Assembly (NCBI RefSeq): GCF_016908975.1
Contig: NZ_JAFBEX010000009.1
Location: forward strand, 62,001-126,000
Direction of reading: 5' to 3'
Length of the DNA stretch: 64,000 bases
From: Neobacillus cucumis
GTDB lineage: Bacteria > Bacillota > Bacilli > Bacillales > Cytobacillaceae
The notes beneath the pieces were generated by a model. That model did no database searches and was not told where the DNA came from. It saw nothing but the letters and a program-made list of their open reading frames with translations. How positions within the stretch are numbered: position 1 is the stretch's first letter; each line of letters opens with the position of its first letter. Of this stretch, positions 8,799 to 17,580 are shown piece by piece. The translations under genes and the position numbers were made by a program.

Positions 8799-10001
8799 TT
8801 AAGAAACTGCTTTTTGCTTCATTGTACTATTTAACTTGGACCCATTTAAATAAACGGTTATCATTGCACATAATAGTAAAACACCCGTTACGAGAAAGAC
8901 ACTATTAACAGGGAAAATTCCACCTAGAAATCCTCCAATCATCGGACCCACCATTCCACCTAATTGGTTAGCAGTTTGATTTAAACTAAATGCTCTGCCA
9001 CGGAAATCTTCTGGGGTTGATTTCACAACAAGACCATTTAACGCTGGAAAAACAGCACAGAAGAAGATGCCGTAAATAAAACGAATGACTGAAAACCCCC
9101 AAATATGGGTGAAACCGATTTGAGCTAATGTTCCAATTCCACCGCCGAGTAAACCTATGAATAAGACTCGTTGAAAGCCAACTTTGTCCGCCCATTTCCC
9201 CCAATAGGGCGCAAACAAAGCACTTGCAATACCTGGAAGGGAAAAGACGATTCCTGCCAAGAAGGAAGCATTAGAAGAAGAACCGCCCAATTTAATAATA
9301 TATAAAGGAAGTACCGGCTCAATGGTCATGATCGAACAGCTTGTTACCAGAGTTAAAATAAGTACCATTAAAAAAGACTGATTATGTAGAGCTACTCTAA
9401 AGTCATTTTTTACTGATCCTTTCCCTTTACTTGGTGTAAAATTCTCCTCTACTACCCAAAAAATAATTAACAGGGTCGATAAACAAACAATCATCCCCGC
9501 GCTCGCAAATGCCCAGCGATTTCCCACTAAGTCAGCAATTCCTCCACCTAACAACGGTCCAATGATACTGCCAGATGCAGAAGCTGTTGAAATCATCGAT
9601 AAGGCATAGCCTACTTTATTTCCAGGAGTATTGGTACCGATTAAGGCAATGGCTCCTGGAATAAACCCACTTAATAACCCCTGCATAATCCGTAATCCCA
9701 ATATTTGATATGGATTTGTCACGAAAGCCATTAAAGTATAGACGACAAATAGGGCAAAACCGGCACGAATAATCATTGGTTTTCTACCGTATTTATCTGC
9801 CATCCTTCCCCAAAATGGAGAAGCAAGTGCACCCGCAAAAAAAGCGGAACTAAACAATAAGCCCGACCACATTTCAGTGTGTTGATGGACACCTATTTGC
9901 AGGAGAAAAATCGGCAAAAAAGGAATGACCATGGAAAAACTTGCTGCTGTAAAAAAGACTCCAATCCAAAGGATCCATAAATTCCGTTTCCACAATAGCA
10001 T
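8799..10001 (-). CDS. MFS multidrug-type efflux transporter (DHA1, MdtG-like)
   Basis: A 400-residue protein with about 12 hydrophobic segments. The MFS signature in loop 2-3 is GRMADKYGRKPM (about residues 64-75), with a second, weaker copy GKWADKVGFQR in the second half. IIGPLLGGGIAD near residue 145 is the antiporter motif C, which argues for drug/proton antiport. By resemblance to MdtG/YceL-type carriers it probably exports hydrophobic compounds. It stands alone between the aldo-keto reductase and the GNAT gene; no regulator adjoins. Confidence 0.85.
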   Translation of the reverse strand: MLLWKRNLWILWIGVFFTAASFSMVIPFLPIFLLQIGVHQHTEMWSGLLFSSAFFAGALASPFWGRMADKYGRKPMIIRAGFALFVVYTLMAFVTNPYQILGLRIMQGLLSGFIPGAIALIGTNTPGNKVGYALSMISTASASGSIIGPLLGGGIADLVGNRWAFASAGMIVCLSTLLIIFWVVEENFTPSKGKGSVKNDFRVALHNQSFLMVLILTLVTSCSIMTIEPVLPLYIIKLGGSSSNASFLAGIVFSLPGIASALFAPYWGKWADKVGFQRVLFIGLLGGGIGTLAQIGFTHIWGFSVIRFIYGIFFCAVFPALNGLVVKSTPEDFRGRAFSLNQTANQLGGMVGPMIGGFLGGIFPVNSVFLVTGVLLLCAMITVYLNGSKLNSTMKQKAVS

Positions 10002-10139
10002 CTAACTCCATCTCCCAGCAAAGTCAAAATTTATATTTTTTTTAATAATGCCATCGTAACACAAATATGAATTATTTTCACTCTCGAAATATTCGAAGAT
10101 TGAAGTATTAGCTTTTTGTTGAATTCGTAAATAAAAAAA

Positions 10140-10199
10140 TCTCCCTACCCATAAGAATCCTTCAATAAAGGATTCCGATTATGAGCAGAGAGTGTAGGT
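10140..10199 (-). terminator. Long terminator hairpin after GNAT gene
   Basis: GGAATCCTT / AAGGATTC forms the core, extended by CTCTCTGCTCATAA with TTATGGGTAGGGAG through G-U pairs. The minus strand continues ATTTTTTTATTT. Confidence 0.8.
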
Positions 10200-10212
10200 A
10201 CCATCCATGATT

Positions 10213-10701
10213 TCAATTTAATGGTTTTACCATGTTGTACCAAGTAAAACCACCGTGTAATGAGGCTGAGATTCCTTGATTGATAAATCCCTGTTTTTCA
10301 TAAAAAAGAATAAGATTTTGATTGCATGTAAGGGTAATGGATTTACGGTGTTTCTCTTTTGCGACTTTTTCTAAATGTGCAAGTAGTGCAGATGCAATAC
10401 CCTTCTTTTGATAATCAGGTGATACGGCTAATCCTAATACACTTTGATGTCCTCCCATAGCAGGATTTGCATGGATTTCATGGAATAGGTCATCGGTGAT
10501 ATAGGCGCTCTCGATGACAGGTCCATTGACTAAGCCTACGATTACACCATCCTCTTCAGCAACAAAGAAACTATCAGATATCGTTTCAATCCTTTTTATA
10601 AAAGCCTCTTCAGTTGCTGCTTCTTCTTTTAAAAAGCAGCGATGTTCTAAATTTACTAGTTCTGCTAAATCTTCTTTTTTTACATTACGAAAGTGAGTCA
10701 T
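10213..10701 (-). CDS. GNAT family N-acetyltransferase
   Basis: A 162-residue acetyltransferase. Motif A is VLGLAVSPDYQKKGIASALL with the Q-x-x-G-I/A acetyl-CoA pyrophosphate loop, followed by a helix and the typical LFYEKQGF near the C-terminus. The acceptor substrate cannot be inferred. The open frame can be read from a TTG at 10716, but GGAGGA there is the ribosome site for ATG at 10701, seven bases on. Monocistronic. Confidence 0.88.
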   Translation of the reverse strand: MTHFRNVKKEDLAELVNLEHRCFLKEEAATEEAFIKRIETISDSFFVAEEDGVIVGLVNGPVIESAYITDDLFHEIHANPAMGGHQSVLGLAVSPDYQKKGIASALLAHLEKVAKEKHRKSITLTCNQNLILFYEKQGFINQGISASLHGGFTWYNMVKPLN

Positions 10702-10995
10702 GCCATCTTCCTCCAAAAGCTCGATTCAATTATTCATTTTACTGCTAGTTTTGACTTAAGGACAAGTGAAAACTACCCACTACACTCAACATGTACCTAT
10801 TAGATCTTTATCTCTCCTTCTATATCTAGGCAAATACCTATTTTCACTATAGTCAAGAACCCAAAATTTTGTCCTTTCATATCGTAGGTTAGAAACTAGA
10901 GTGGATTAGTTGAGAATGGCATGGGGTTTTCCTTTTATCTGATGAGCTACAACTAACTAGTCTATTCAGTATAGAAATAATAAGGAGAGGTTTTT

Positions 10996-11880
10996 ATGAG
11001 GAGGTTAGTCGTCCTTGCCCTGATCGGCTTGGCAGCACAGTTAGTTGATGGTTCTTTAGGTATGGCCTATGGTGTTACATCCACCTCATTATTACTTATG
11101 TTTGGAATCGCACCAGCTGTTGCCTCAGCCTCAGTTCACATGGCAGAAGTCGTAACAACTGCCGCATCTGGCGTATCACACATTCGCTTCGGAAACGTTG
11201 ACAAAAACGTAGTCTATAAATTAATTATTCCAGGTTCCATTGGGGCCTTTCTTGGGGCTTGTTTTCTGGGCAGTATACCAGGAAATATCATAAAACCCTA
11301 TGTATCTATTTTTCTATTTATGTTAGGTGTCTATGTTATATATCGTTTTATGTTTAAATTTAATCCTGCAAGTAAGTTAACAGGTAAGAAATTAGGAAAA
11401 AAACAATTAATTCCCTTAGGCTTTATTGCCGGCTTCTTTGATGCAACAGGCGGTGGCGGTTGGGGACCGATTGCCACACCCATCTTGTTAACGAGTAGTA
11501 AAATGGAACCAAGAAAAGTTATTGGTTCAGTAGATACAAGTGAATTTGCGATTGCGATTTCCTCTACCCTGGGTTTCCTTTTAACGTTAGGCTGGACTCA
11601 AATAAACATTCAATGGGTGCTTGCTTTAATGATTGGCGGTATTATCGCAGCGCCAATTGCAGCGTGGTTAGTGAAAATTATCCCAACTAATCTGTTAGGC
11701 ACGCTGGTTGGAGGAATTATTATTATAACGAATATTAGAACCTTATTAGGGGCTTTTGAAGTTTCACACACTTTCAGTTTATTTACCTATCTTATCCTCG
11801 CTGTCCTTTGGCTCGCAGCAGTTATTAATGTAAGTATTAAAATAAAAAGAAATAGTTATCAGAAACAATTAGCGGAATGA
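10996..11880 (+). CDS. Sulfite exporter TauE/SafE (TSUP) family permease
   Basis: A 294-residue membrane protein with about eight hydrophobic segments and two TSUP half motifs: GSLGMAYGVTSTSLLL in the first half and GFFDATGGGGWGPIATPILL in the second. Family members move small sulfur or carboxylate anions such as sulfite, sulfoacetate or sulfolactate; the substrate here is unknown and no sulfur genes adjoin. AAGGAGAGG precedes the ATG by five bases. A perfect terminator follows the stop, so the gene is transcribed alone. About 280 bases upstream hold no gene I can support. Confidence 0.92.
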   Translation: MRRLVVLALIGLAAQLVDGSLGMAYGVTSTSLLLMFGIAPAVASASVHMAEVVTTAASGVSHIRFGNVDKNVVYKLIIPGSIGAFLGACFLGSIPGNIIKPYVSIFLFMLGVYVIYRFMFKFNPASKLTGKKLGKKQLIPLGFIAGFFDATGGGGWGPIATPILLTSSKMEPRKVIGSVDTSEFAIAISSTLGFLLTLGWTQINIQWVLALMIGGIIAAPIAAWLVKIIPTNLLGTLVGGIIIITNIRTLLGAFEVSHTFSLFTYLILAVLWLAAVINVSIKIKRNSYQKQLAE

Positions 11881-11882
11881 TA

Positions 11883-11928
11883 AAGAGAAACCATAAAGAG
11901 TGAAGTACTCTTTATGGTTTCTCTTTTT
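11883..11928 (+). terminator. Terminator after TSUP permease
   Basis: An approximately 20-bp nearly perfect stem (AAAGAGAAACCATAAAGAGT and its complement) with a 4-6 nt loop and a T-rich tail. Confidence 0.95.
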
Positions 11929-11981
11929 ATTAGAATACAACCTGCTCACCAGCTTCATAATAGGATGAAGGATGTGATACT

Positions 11982-12410
11982 ATGACAAATCAGACAGTGA
12001 TTGAAGAGCTAAATACCTTGCTAAGAGGTACCTATATGGGGATTCGAACACTCGAACACTACATACAAAAAGTGGACGATGATGATTTAAAAAAAGTCTT
12101 TCAATCTATGCAGCAGGATACCAAGCTGGATGCCCAGAAGTTAGCAGAACGAATCCAAAACTTAGGTGGCGCCCCTGCAGATGATGAGGGATTTTCTGGT
12201 TCGATGCATAGCTTTATGCACAAGGTTATGCTTTCAGATGACGTAAATGCCCTCCTGGATGATGCTATATACGGAATGGAACAATACGGAGTTCAATATG
12301 CTGAGGAACTTGTTAAAGGTGACCTAGATCCAATTAGTCAACAATTGGCTGAACAAGTGATTGACACCAATCGAAGGCATGCAGAGATATTGAGACATCA
12401 TTTGTCTTAA
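11982..12410 (+). CDS. DUF2383 ferritin-like four-helix protein
   Basis: A 142-residue, all-helical acidic protein. The family pattern appears in order: LNTLLRGTYMGIRTLEHYIQ (helix 1), DLKKVFQSMQQDTKLDAQKLAERI (helix 2), LLDDAIYGMEQYGVQYAEEL (helix 3) and QVIDTNRRHAEILRHHL (helix 4). This is the PA2169/DUF2383 type of ferritin-like bundle; the E/H residues could bind metal but the full diiron set was not established. AAGGATGTG precedes the ATG. The role is unknown; relatives are often stress or spore-associated, which is inference. Confidence 0.8.
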   Translation: MTNQTVIEELNTLLRGTYMGIRTLEHYIQKVDDDDLKKVFQSMQQDTKLDAQKLAERIQNLGGAPADDEGFSGSMHSFMHKVMLSDDVNALLDDAIYGMEQYGVQYAEELVKGDLDPISQQLAEQVIDTNRRHAEILRHHLS

Positions 12411-12469
12411 GAATACTGGTTGTGTCCGCAAGACCTTCTTTAATTCATCTAAATTACACCCCAAAATAG

Positions 12470-12494
12470 AAAAAACTGCCCAATGGCAGTTTTT
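12470..12494. terminator. Bidirectional terminator
   Basis: AAAAACTGCC-CAAT-GGCAGTTTTT is a symmetrical hairpin serving the converging DUF2383 (+) and chbG (-) genes. Confidence 0.9.
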
Positions 12495-12514
12495 CTATAT
12501 AATAATATTCAATA

Positions 12515-13222
12515 TTACAATAAAACAATTCCCTCAGGCAGTGAAATGGTAGTTAAAATTTCGGTCTCTTTTACACGGTCCATTGCATAGGATGATCCAC
12601 TAAGGATCGCCTTATCCAAATAACCAGGATGACACATGACCTCCACAATTTGACCATCTTGTACACGGCTTGGAATTTTTTCAAAATAGTCATATGTTGC
12701 AGTTTCCCCGTAAAAATCATCTAAGAACACATCAGTAAAAAGACGTACATCATTAACCTGCTCTTTAAAATAATTTCTTGCGCTCAGATTATATTTTTTA
12801 GCGATTTTTTGAACCACTGGTAAAAACGCAGGGATTGTATGGACGTGATGGTGACTATCAAAATGAGTAGGTTGAATTCCGTTTTCTAATAGAAGTTCCA
12901 ATTGGGCTGTCCATTCTCTCTCCAGGTCATCAAGTGAAATCTCATTGCCCTCTTTAACTTCAGAAAGCCTCTTGAAATTTCCATTATCATCCACAAGAGA
13001 AGGAACATCTGTTAAAATAGGTCTTCCGCATGTTAACACTAAATGAATACCCACTTGTAGATTTGGGTTCTCCTTAGCTAGCTCTACAGCATGCCGCATC
13101 CCCGGCATATTCATCATCATTGTAGCCGAATTGAGAATTCCTCGTTTATGTGCATCAATAATTCCAAAATTAATACCTCTTGAATACCCAAAATCATCTG
13201 CATTAACAATTAACTGTATCAA
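12515..13222 (-). CDS. chbG: ChbG/YdjC family carbohydrate deacetylase
   Basis: A 235-residue metal-dependent deacetylase. The metal and catalytic residues of the YdjC/ChbG family are visible: NADDFG (D9, D10), GIHLVLT (H60), HFDSHHHVH (H120, D122, H124-H128) and a late CHPGYLD. In E. coli ChbG removes one acetyl group from chitobiose and chitotriose 6-phosphates so that the GH4 enzyme and the regulator can use them. Here it is the last gene of a IIB-IIC-IIA-GH4 operon, the same gene set as chb, which argues that chitin disaccharides are among the substrates. Confidence 0.93.
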   Translation of the reverse strand: MIQLIVNADDFGYSRGINFGIIDAHKRGILNSATMMMNMPGMRHAVELAKENPNLQVGIHLVLTCGRPILTDVPSLVDDNGNFKRLSEVKEGNEISLDDLEREWTAQLELLLENGIQPTHFDSHHHVHTIPAFLPVVQKIAKKYNLSARNYFKEQVNDVRLFTDVFLDDFYGETATYDYFEKIPSRVQDGQIVEVMCHPGYLDKAILSGSSYAMDRVKETEILTTISLPEGIVLL

Positions 13223-13253
13223 TGTAAGCCCTACCTTTTTTGTATATTAGTAT

Positions 13254-14569
13254 TTAATGGAATTGCGGTAAGTATTTCTTATGCGCCTCCATCATCTCAT
13301 TAACAATTTTTTTAGCAATCGTGTCGGATGCAACCAAAGGATTAATCGTCAAGGCAAGGACTGCTTTGTTATAGTCACCAGTTACCGCAGCATCACAAGC
13401 AACCCTTTCAAAAGACTTAATTTGCTGGACAAGTCCTCGGACTGGAATAGGAAGGTCGCCCATAACTACCGGTTTAGGTCCCTCTTTTGTAATCACACAA
13501 CTGATTTCGACAGCGGATTCATTTGGAATGCTGGCAATCGCGCCATTGTTAATCGTGTTAACCGGTTGAATGTCCCGCTTATCATTATAAATAGAAGAAA
13601 TCAACCGAACAGCGGCATCACTGTAATATGCCCCGCCTCTTTTCTCAAGCTGTGGTGGTTTAATGGCAGTTCCGGGTCTTTATAAAGCTCAAATAATTCA
13701 TCTTCTAATTTTTTTACTACCTCAGCACGGGTCCCTAGCGTTGCTGCATTTTTTATTTCTTTTTCAATCATTTCACGAGTTTTATAGTAATAGTTGTGAT
13801 AAGGGCATGGTAAAACACCTAAAGCACGAATAAATTCAGGCTCCCATCCCTGGCCCTGGATATTCTTCACAAAACTAGCATTCTCCGGATTCGTTAAAAA
13901 TTCAATCACGTAGTCTTTCACGCTAACTCCATCCACATAAACATCGAGTCCATAGACCATATGATTTAATCCAGCAAAATCAATTCGAACACGAGAGTGT
14001 TCAACCTTTAGTAATTTGGCAATTCCCATTTCCATCCCAATTGGGACATTACACAATCCGACAACTCGACGGTGATCACTATATCGGAGGACTGCTTCTG
14101 TCACCATACCGGCTGGGTTTGTAAAGTTGACAAGCCAAGCTTCCGGACAAAGTTCCTTCATGTCCTCCACAATTTCTAAAATAACTGGTATAGTTCGCAG
14201 CCCTTTAAAAAGTCCGCCTGGTCCATTTGTTTCCTGTCCAAGGACACCATACTTTAACGGAATCCTTTCATCTTTTGCACGGGCATCTAAAAGCCCGACG
14301 CGAAACTGGGTAGTAACAAAATCTGCTCCTTGGAGTGCCTGTCGCCGATCAAGTGTCAAATGAACTTTGACAGGAAGTCTTGCTTTTTGGAACATCCGCC
14401 TTGCAAGATTCCCTACAATCTCTAGTTTTTCTTTTCCTTCCTCAATATCTACTAGCCATAGTTCTCTGAGGGGGAGTTCGTGATAGCGCTTTATAAATCC
14501 TTCAACAAGTTCCGGTGTGTAACTGGAACCACCACCTATTGTAACAATTTTAATAGTTTTTGTCATCAC
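13254..14569 (-). pseudogene. 6-phospho-beta-glucosidase (GH4), split by a one-base frameshift
   Basis: The first 300-odd residues (from 14569) carry the NAD motif VTIGGGSSYTPELVEGF, the CNVPIG metal cysteine and GLNHM, all typical of GH4 enzymes (LicH/ChbF). After LYKDPEL the frame runs into a stop at 13601. In the neighbouring frame the expected continuation PPQLEKRGGAYYSDAAVRL leads without a break into the 116-residue C-terminus ending at 13254. One missing G/C at about 13665-13666 (CTGCC for CTGCCC on the coding strand) explains both. It would otherwise be a full-length enzyme cleaving 6-phospho-disaccharides from the PTS. It overlaps the IIA gene by 20 bases. Confidence 0.88.
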
Positions 14570-14903
14570 TAGAGACCCCCATGTTTATTTCTTGGCGAAG
14601 TTCAATAAGCTCTTTTGCTAAGTCCTTAACGGTTAAGGCTGTCATCAAATGATCTTGTGCGTGAACAAGAATAATCGGCAGCTCGAATTGCTCTCCCCCT
14701 GCCTCTGCTTGAATTAATTGTGTTTGAAACTGGTGTGCCTGAATAAATGCTTGATCAGCTTCTCTCAGCTTCTCAAAAGCTACAGTGAAATTTTTTTCCT
14801 TTGCAGCAAATATCGCTTCCATTGCAAGACTTCTGGCATTTCCACTGTGTAAAATTAATTGAAAAGATAGGTTGTATAACTCCTCTCTTGTCATTTGAAT
14901 CAT
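14550..14903 (-). CDS. PTS lactose/cellobiose-type EIIA
   Basis: A 117-residue cytosolic phosphocarrier of the lactose/cellobiose PTS. The phosphorylated histidine is H81 in LVHAQDHLM, in the conserved third helix; the N-terminal helix contains SGNARSLAMEA. It passes phosphate from HPr to EIIB. An AT-rich 55-base gap containing a hairpin separates it from the IIC gene upstream, and its end overlaps the GH4 gene. The ATG codes MIQMTREE; the shorter MTREE start, after GGGGAG, is also possible. Confidence 0.95.
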   Translation of the reverse strand: MIQMTREELYNLSFQLILHSGNARSLAMEAIFAAKEKNFTVAFEKLREADQAFIQAHQFQTQLIQAEAGGEQFELPIILVHAQDHLMTALTVKDLAKELIELRQEINMGVSSDDKNY

Positions 14904-14920
14904 CTCCCCATAACAATAGC

Positions 14921-14946
14921 AAGAGCCTGCCGTCTGGCAAGCTCTT
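14921..14946 (-). other. Intra-operon hairpin between EIIC and EIIA genes
   Basis: AAGAGC-TGCC / GGCA-GCTCTT, with one bulge and a GACG-type loop. On the coding strand it is followed by GCTATTGTTATG, not a T-run, so it is more likely an mRNA processing or stability element than a full terminator. Confidence 0.55.
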
Positions 14947-14958
14947 CTATTCTATTTT

Positions 14959-16275
14959 TTATTGTTTGGCCCCTTGTTCTGCCGCTAAATTTTGCTTATC
15001 CCACATCCTAAAGAAAGGATAGTAGATGGCAAAGGCAACTGCTAAGTTGATGACTTGCATCAAGGCCCCTCGAATATTTCCTCCTGTTGCTAAAAACCCT
15101 CCAATAATTGGTGGTGTTGTCCATGGCACAGCTATCCCCGCTGTTTTCGGTGCAAATCCTGTGCTCATTCCAATATAGGTGGTAATACATAGTGCTAATG
15201 GTGTTAAGATAAATGGAATGATCAGCAATGGGTTCATAACAATTGGCGCCCCAAATGTAATCGGTTCATTAATATTAAAGATACCTGGTCCAATCGCTAA
15301 CCTTCCTAACTGTTTCGATTGCTGACTTTTTGCCATAAAGAGCATCATTATAGCAAATGAGAGGGTAGCGCCCGACCCGCCTAGATAAATAAAAATATCA
15401 AAGAATTGCTGAGTAACAACGTTTGGAAGCTCGTGCCCTGCTTGAAGTGCAGCACGGTTCGCATCTGTTTGTGCCAACCAAATCGGACCCATTACTCCCC
15501 CAACAATACTTGCACCATGCAATCCGCAAGACCATAGTAATTGAACAAGGAATACAGCAATGAGAGCTCCGGCTAATGACCCGCCTAATGCACTGAGCGG
15601 CTCTTGTAAAAGCTGACCCACGACATTGTGGAGTGTTTCAAATGATGTGTTTTCAATCAGTAATCGAATGATCCACACAACAAGAATAACTAAAAAGGCA
15701 GGAAATAGAGCAACAAAGGATTTACTTACACTTGGTGGCACCCCATCAGGCATTTTAATAACGATATTTTTTTGAATAACATATCGATAAATTTCGGTAG
15801 ATAAAATAGCAATAATCATTGCGACAAACAAACCTTTACTTCCCAAATAACTCATAGATATAACACCTGTTACTTGGATGGCTTCCTTTGCTCCCTCAGG
15901 AGTAAACATGGTGAAATATGGTGTTGCAAGGATAAAGGCAGCGACAGAAATAGCACCCGCGTTTAAGGCATCTACTTTGTATTGCTCTGCCAGACGATAG
16001 GCAATACCAAAACCAGCAATAAGGGCCATGATATCAAATGAAGCGCTTACAGGATAGAGCAATTTTGTATTCCAGTCAGCCCCAAAAGTGTGAGCCATAA
16101 ATTCAGGATAACCTTTAATTGGAATAAACCCCAAAATTAGAAACAAAGAACCGATGATGATTAACGGCATCGTCAAGATAATTCCATCACGTAATGCTTG
16201 TAGGTGCTTTTGACTAGCAATTCTTCCTGCAACCGGCATGACTTTTTCTTCTAACATTTGGTTAAATTTGCCCAT
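14959..16275 (-). CDS. celB: PTS cellobiose/chitobiose-type EIIC permease
   Basis: A 438-residue membrane permease of the lactose/cellobiose PTS family, with about ten hydrophobic segments. Family motifs include the N-terminal MGKFNQMLEEKVMPVAGRIA, the GNEPITFG-like motif FNINEPITFGAPIVMNPLL near residue 335 and PWTTPPIIGGFLATGG. It imports the disaccharide while EIIB phosphorylates it. GGAGTGG precedes the ATG; the gap to IIB is 20 bases, so the two are cotranscribed. Substrate choice between cellobiose and diacetylchitobiose cannot be read directly; chbG in the operon favours the latter. Confidence 0.95.
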   Translation of the reverse strand: MGKFNQMLEEKVMPVAGRIASQKHLQALRDGIILTMPLIIIGSLFLILGFIPIKGYPEFMAHTFGADWNTKLLYPVSASFDIMALIAGFGIAYRLAEQYKVDALNAGAISVAAFILATPYFTMFTPEGAKEAIQVTGVISMSYLGSKGLFVAMIIAILSTEIYRYVIQKNIVIKMPDGVPPSVSKSFVALFPAFLVILVVWIIRLLIENTSFETLHNVVGQLLQEPLSALGGSLAGALIAVFLVQLLWSCGLHGASIVGGVMGPIWLAQTDANRAALQAGHELPNVVTQQFFDIFIYLGGSGATLSFAIMMLFMAKSQQSKQLGRLAIGPGIFNINEPITFGAPIVMNPLLIIPFILTPLALCITTYIGMSTGFAPKTAGIAVPWTTPPIIGGFLATGGNIRGALMQVINLAVAFAIYYPFFRMWDKQNLAAEQGAKQ

Positions 16276-16295
16276 AGTTATCCACTCCTATATGT

Positions 16296-16604
16296 TTATG
16301 AACCTACTAATTGTCTGGCAAATTTTAAAACTTCCAACCCATTGCACAACCCATAATGGACAGGATTGATGGCATCCACAGGGATCCCTTTTTCTTGTCC
16401 TTTTTTCTTTAATTGCGGAAGCAAATACCGCACTTGAGGACCAACTAACAATACGTCAGCGTTGTCCAAATGTTGATTTACTTCATTTGCACTAACCGCC
16501 CATATTTTGGCTTCAATGCCCTCAAGTTTGGCAGCCGCTTCCATTTTGGTTACTAATAGACTAGTAGACATACCAGCCGCACAACATAGTAAAATGTTCA
16601 CCAT
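16296..16604 (-). CDS. PTS cellobiose/chitobiose-type EIIB
   Basis: A 102-residue EIIB. The phosphocysteine is the second Cys of [11 protein letters not shown], followed by the usual GMSTS loop. [14 protein letters not shown] and a C-terminal helix complete the fold. The frame can be extended to a TTG at 16616, but GGAGGGG is the ribosome site just before ATG at 16604, so that start is used. First gene of the operon; a perfect cre box lies 20 bases upstream of its start. Confidence 0.95.
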   Translation of the reverse strand: MVNILLCCAAGMSTSLLVTKMEAAAKLEGIEAKIWAVSANEVNQHLDNADVLLVGPQVRYLLPQLKKKGQEKGIPVDAINPVHYGLCNGLEVLKFARQLVGS

Positions 16605-16623
16605 ATTCCCCTCCAAACGAACG

Positions 16624-16637
16624 TGAAACCGTTTACA
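16624..16637 (-). promoter_or_regulatory. cre box (CcpA) in the PTS operon leader
   Basis: TGAAACCGTTTACA matches the B. subtilis cre consensus TGWAANCGNTNWCA at every position. It lies just upstream of the EIIB ribosome site, downstream of where the promoter must be, as in roadblock or promoter-occluding CcpA repression. Confidence 0.9.
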
Positions 16638-16788
16638 AATATAGATGATGGCAAATGATTCTATAACTTTTTTAAACCTGCAAAGTTATTTGTTATCTCC
16701 TCCTCGCATTATCTTACCTGCATTAAAATATATTTAAAACGGATATTTTTAGTACAAATTACTTGTTTTATTTTTTAGAAAATTAGTA

Positions 16789-16822
16789 CAAAAAAACCTG
16801 CCTGTACTTCCGCAGGCAGGTT
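16789..16822 (-). terminator. Terminator after ArsR-type regulator
   Basis: A ten-bp stem AACCTGCCTG / CAGGCAGGTT is followed on the minus strand by TTTTTTGTACT. Confidence 0.9.
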
Positions 16823-16845
16823 ACGTTCTAAATAGTTCTCTTTAA

Positions 16846-17109
16846 CTAATCGTTATCTTCCTCTAAAAATCTCTTAAGAGCATAGAGTTTATTTTCCCAA
16901 AATTGTTCAAAAAAGGACAGCCAATTTTGTATTTTAATTAATGGTTCTGGTATCAGCATATAACGGGTTTCACGCCCTACCTTTCGACTTCTTACTAGAC
17001 CAGAGTCAGCAAGGATATGTAGATGCTTATTCACAGCCGTGCGGCTTATTGGATAATATTCCACAATTTCAGCAATTGACATTTCCCTCATAGCAAGTAG
17101 TTTTAACAT
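16846..17109 (-). CDS. ArsR-family winged-helix regulator, start codon unclear
   Basis: The winged-helix pattern SIAEIVEYYPISRTAVNKHLHILADSGLVRSRKVGRETRYML is clear, with no arsenic-type metal cysteines. The first ATG (17109) gives 87 residues and cuts off the normal first helix. The frame stays open upstream and encodes KHDAFQAISDPTRRS, the conserved family N-terminus, but offers only CTG, ATC or ATT as starts before a stop near 17198. An ATC at 17175 would overlap the stop of the preceding 79-residue gene. Either a rare start with translational coupling is used or the upstream junction is altered. It probably regulates its own operon. Confidence 0.75.
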   Translation of the reverse strand: MLKLLAMREMSIAEIVEYYPISRTAVNKHLHILADSGLVRSRKVGRETRYMLIPEPLIKIQNWLSFFEQFWENKLYALKRFLEEDND

Positions 17110-17167
17110 ACTGCGGCGGGTTGGGTCTGAAATGGCTTGGAAAGCATCGTGCTTAGCTGGGGTAACC

Positions 17168-17407
17168 TTATTGATTGCCGAAGTTTCCAGAAAATTGTTT
17201 CACTACTGCTTGTACTTCCTCTAATTTTTCTGGTTTTAATAGGCTAATCATTTTAGGGATAAACGCTTGAATATCCTCTTGCGAAAAAGTGCCTTCTTGT
17301 TGTTTCTTGAAATTTTCTAAAAGTATTTCTCTAGCTTCATCTTCCTTACCCTCTTGGACTCTTTGTAAAATAAAACCTAAAAACATTTCTTGACCTTGTT
17401 TATCCAT
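17168..17407 (-). CDS. Small helical protein cotranscribed with the ArsR regulator
   Basis: A 79-residue charged, helical, soluble protein (MDKQGQEMFLGFILQRVQEG opening, KPEKLEEVQAVVKQF near the end). AGGAGGT lies seven bases before the ATG. Its stop overlaps the upstream extension of the ArsR reading frame, so the pair is one operon. I recognise no named domain. A partner or effector-sensing role for the regulator is speculation. Confidence 0.65.
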   Translation of the reverse strand: MDKQGQEMFLGFILQRVQEGKEDEAREILLENFKKQQEGTFSQEDIQAFIPKMISLLKPEKLEEVQAVVKQFSGNFGNQ

Positions 17408-17440
17408 TCCTATTACCTCCTAAAGAAATCATTTATAACA

Positions 17441-17476
17441 CCTTTTGGTTTCATTTATTATTTTAACACCAAAAGG
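17441..17476 (-). promoter_or_regulatory. Inverted repeat upstream of ArsR operon (possible operator)
   Basis: CCTTTTGGT (17441-17449) and ACCAAAAGG (17468-17476) are a perfect 9-bp inverted repeat with an 18-nt gap, about 35 bases upstream of the 79-residue gene. Size and place suit an autoregulatory operator; the protein that binds it is inferred. Confidence 0.5.
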
Positions 17477-17544
17477 GGCCGTATCAAATATCATACTTAC
17501 TAATTTTTAACTGGGAACTTAATTTTTATTTAAAAGAGCCAATA

Positions 17545-17578
17545 AATAAAATAGGAAGAAATCAAAACTGATTTCTCC
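17545..17578 (-). terminator. Terminator of the nir operon
   Basis: The stem GGAGAAATC / GATTTCTTCC (with one bulge) is followed on the minus strand by TATTTTATTTATT, directly after the cobA stop. Confidence 0.75.
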
Positions 17579-17580
17579 CT

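Noticed and set aside
10717..10995. Riboswitch or T-box before the TSUP permease
   Set aside because: No conserved core or convincing terminator/antiterminator pair was seen in the 280-base region.
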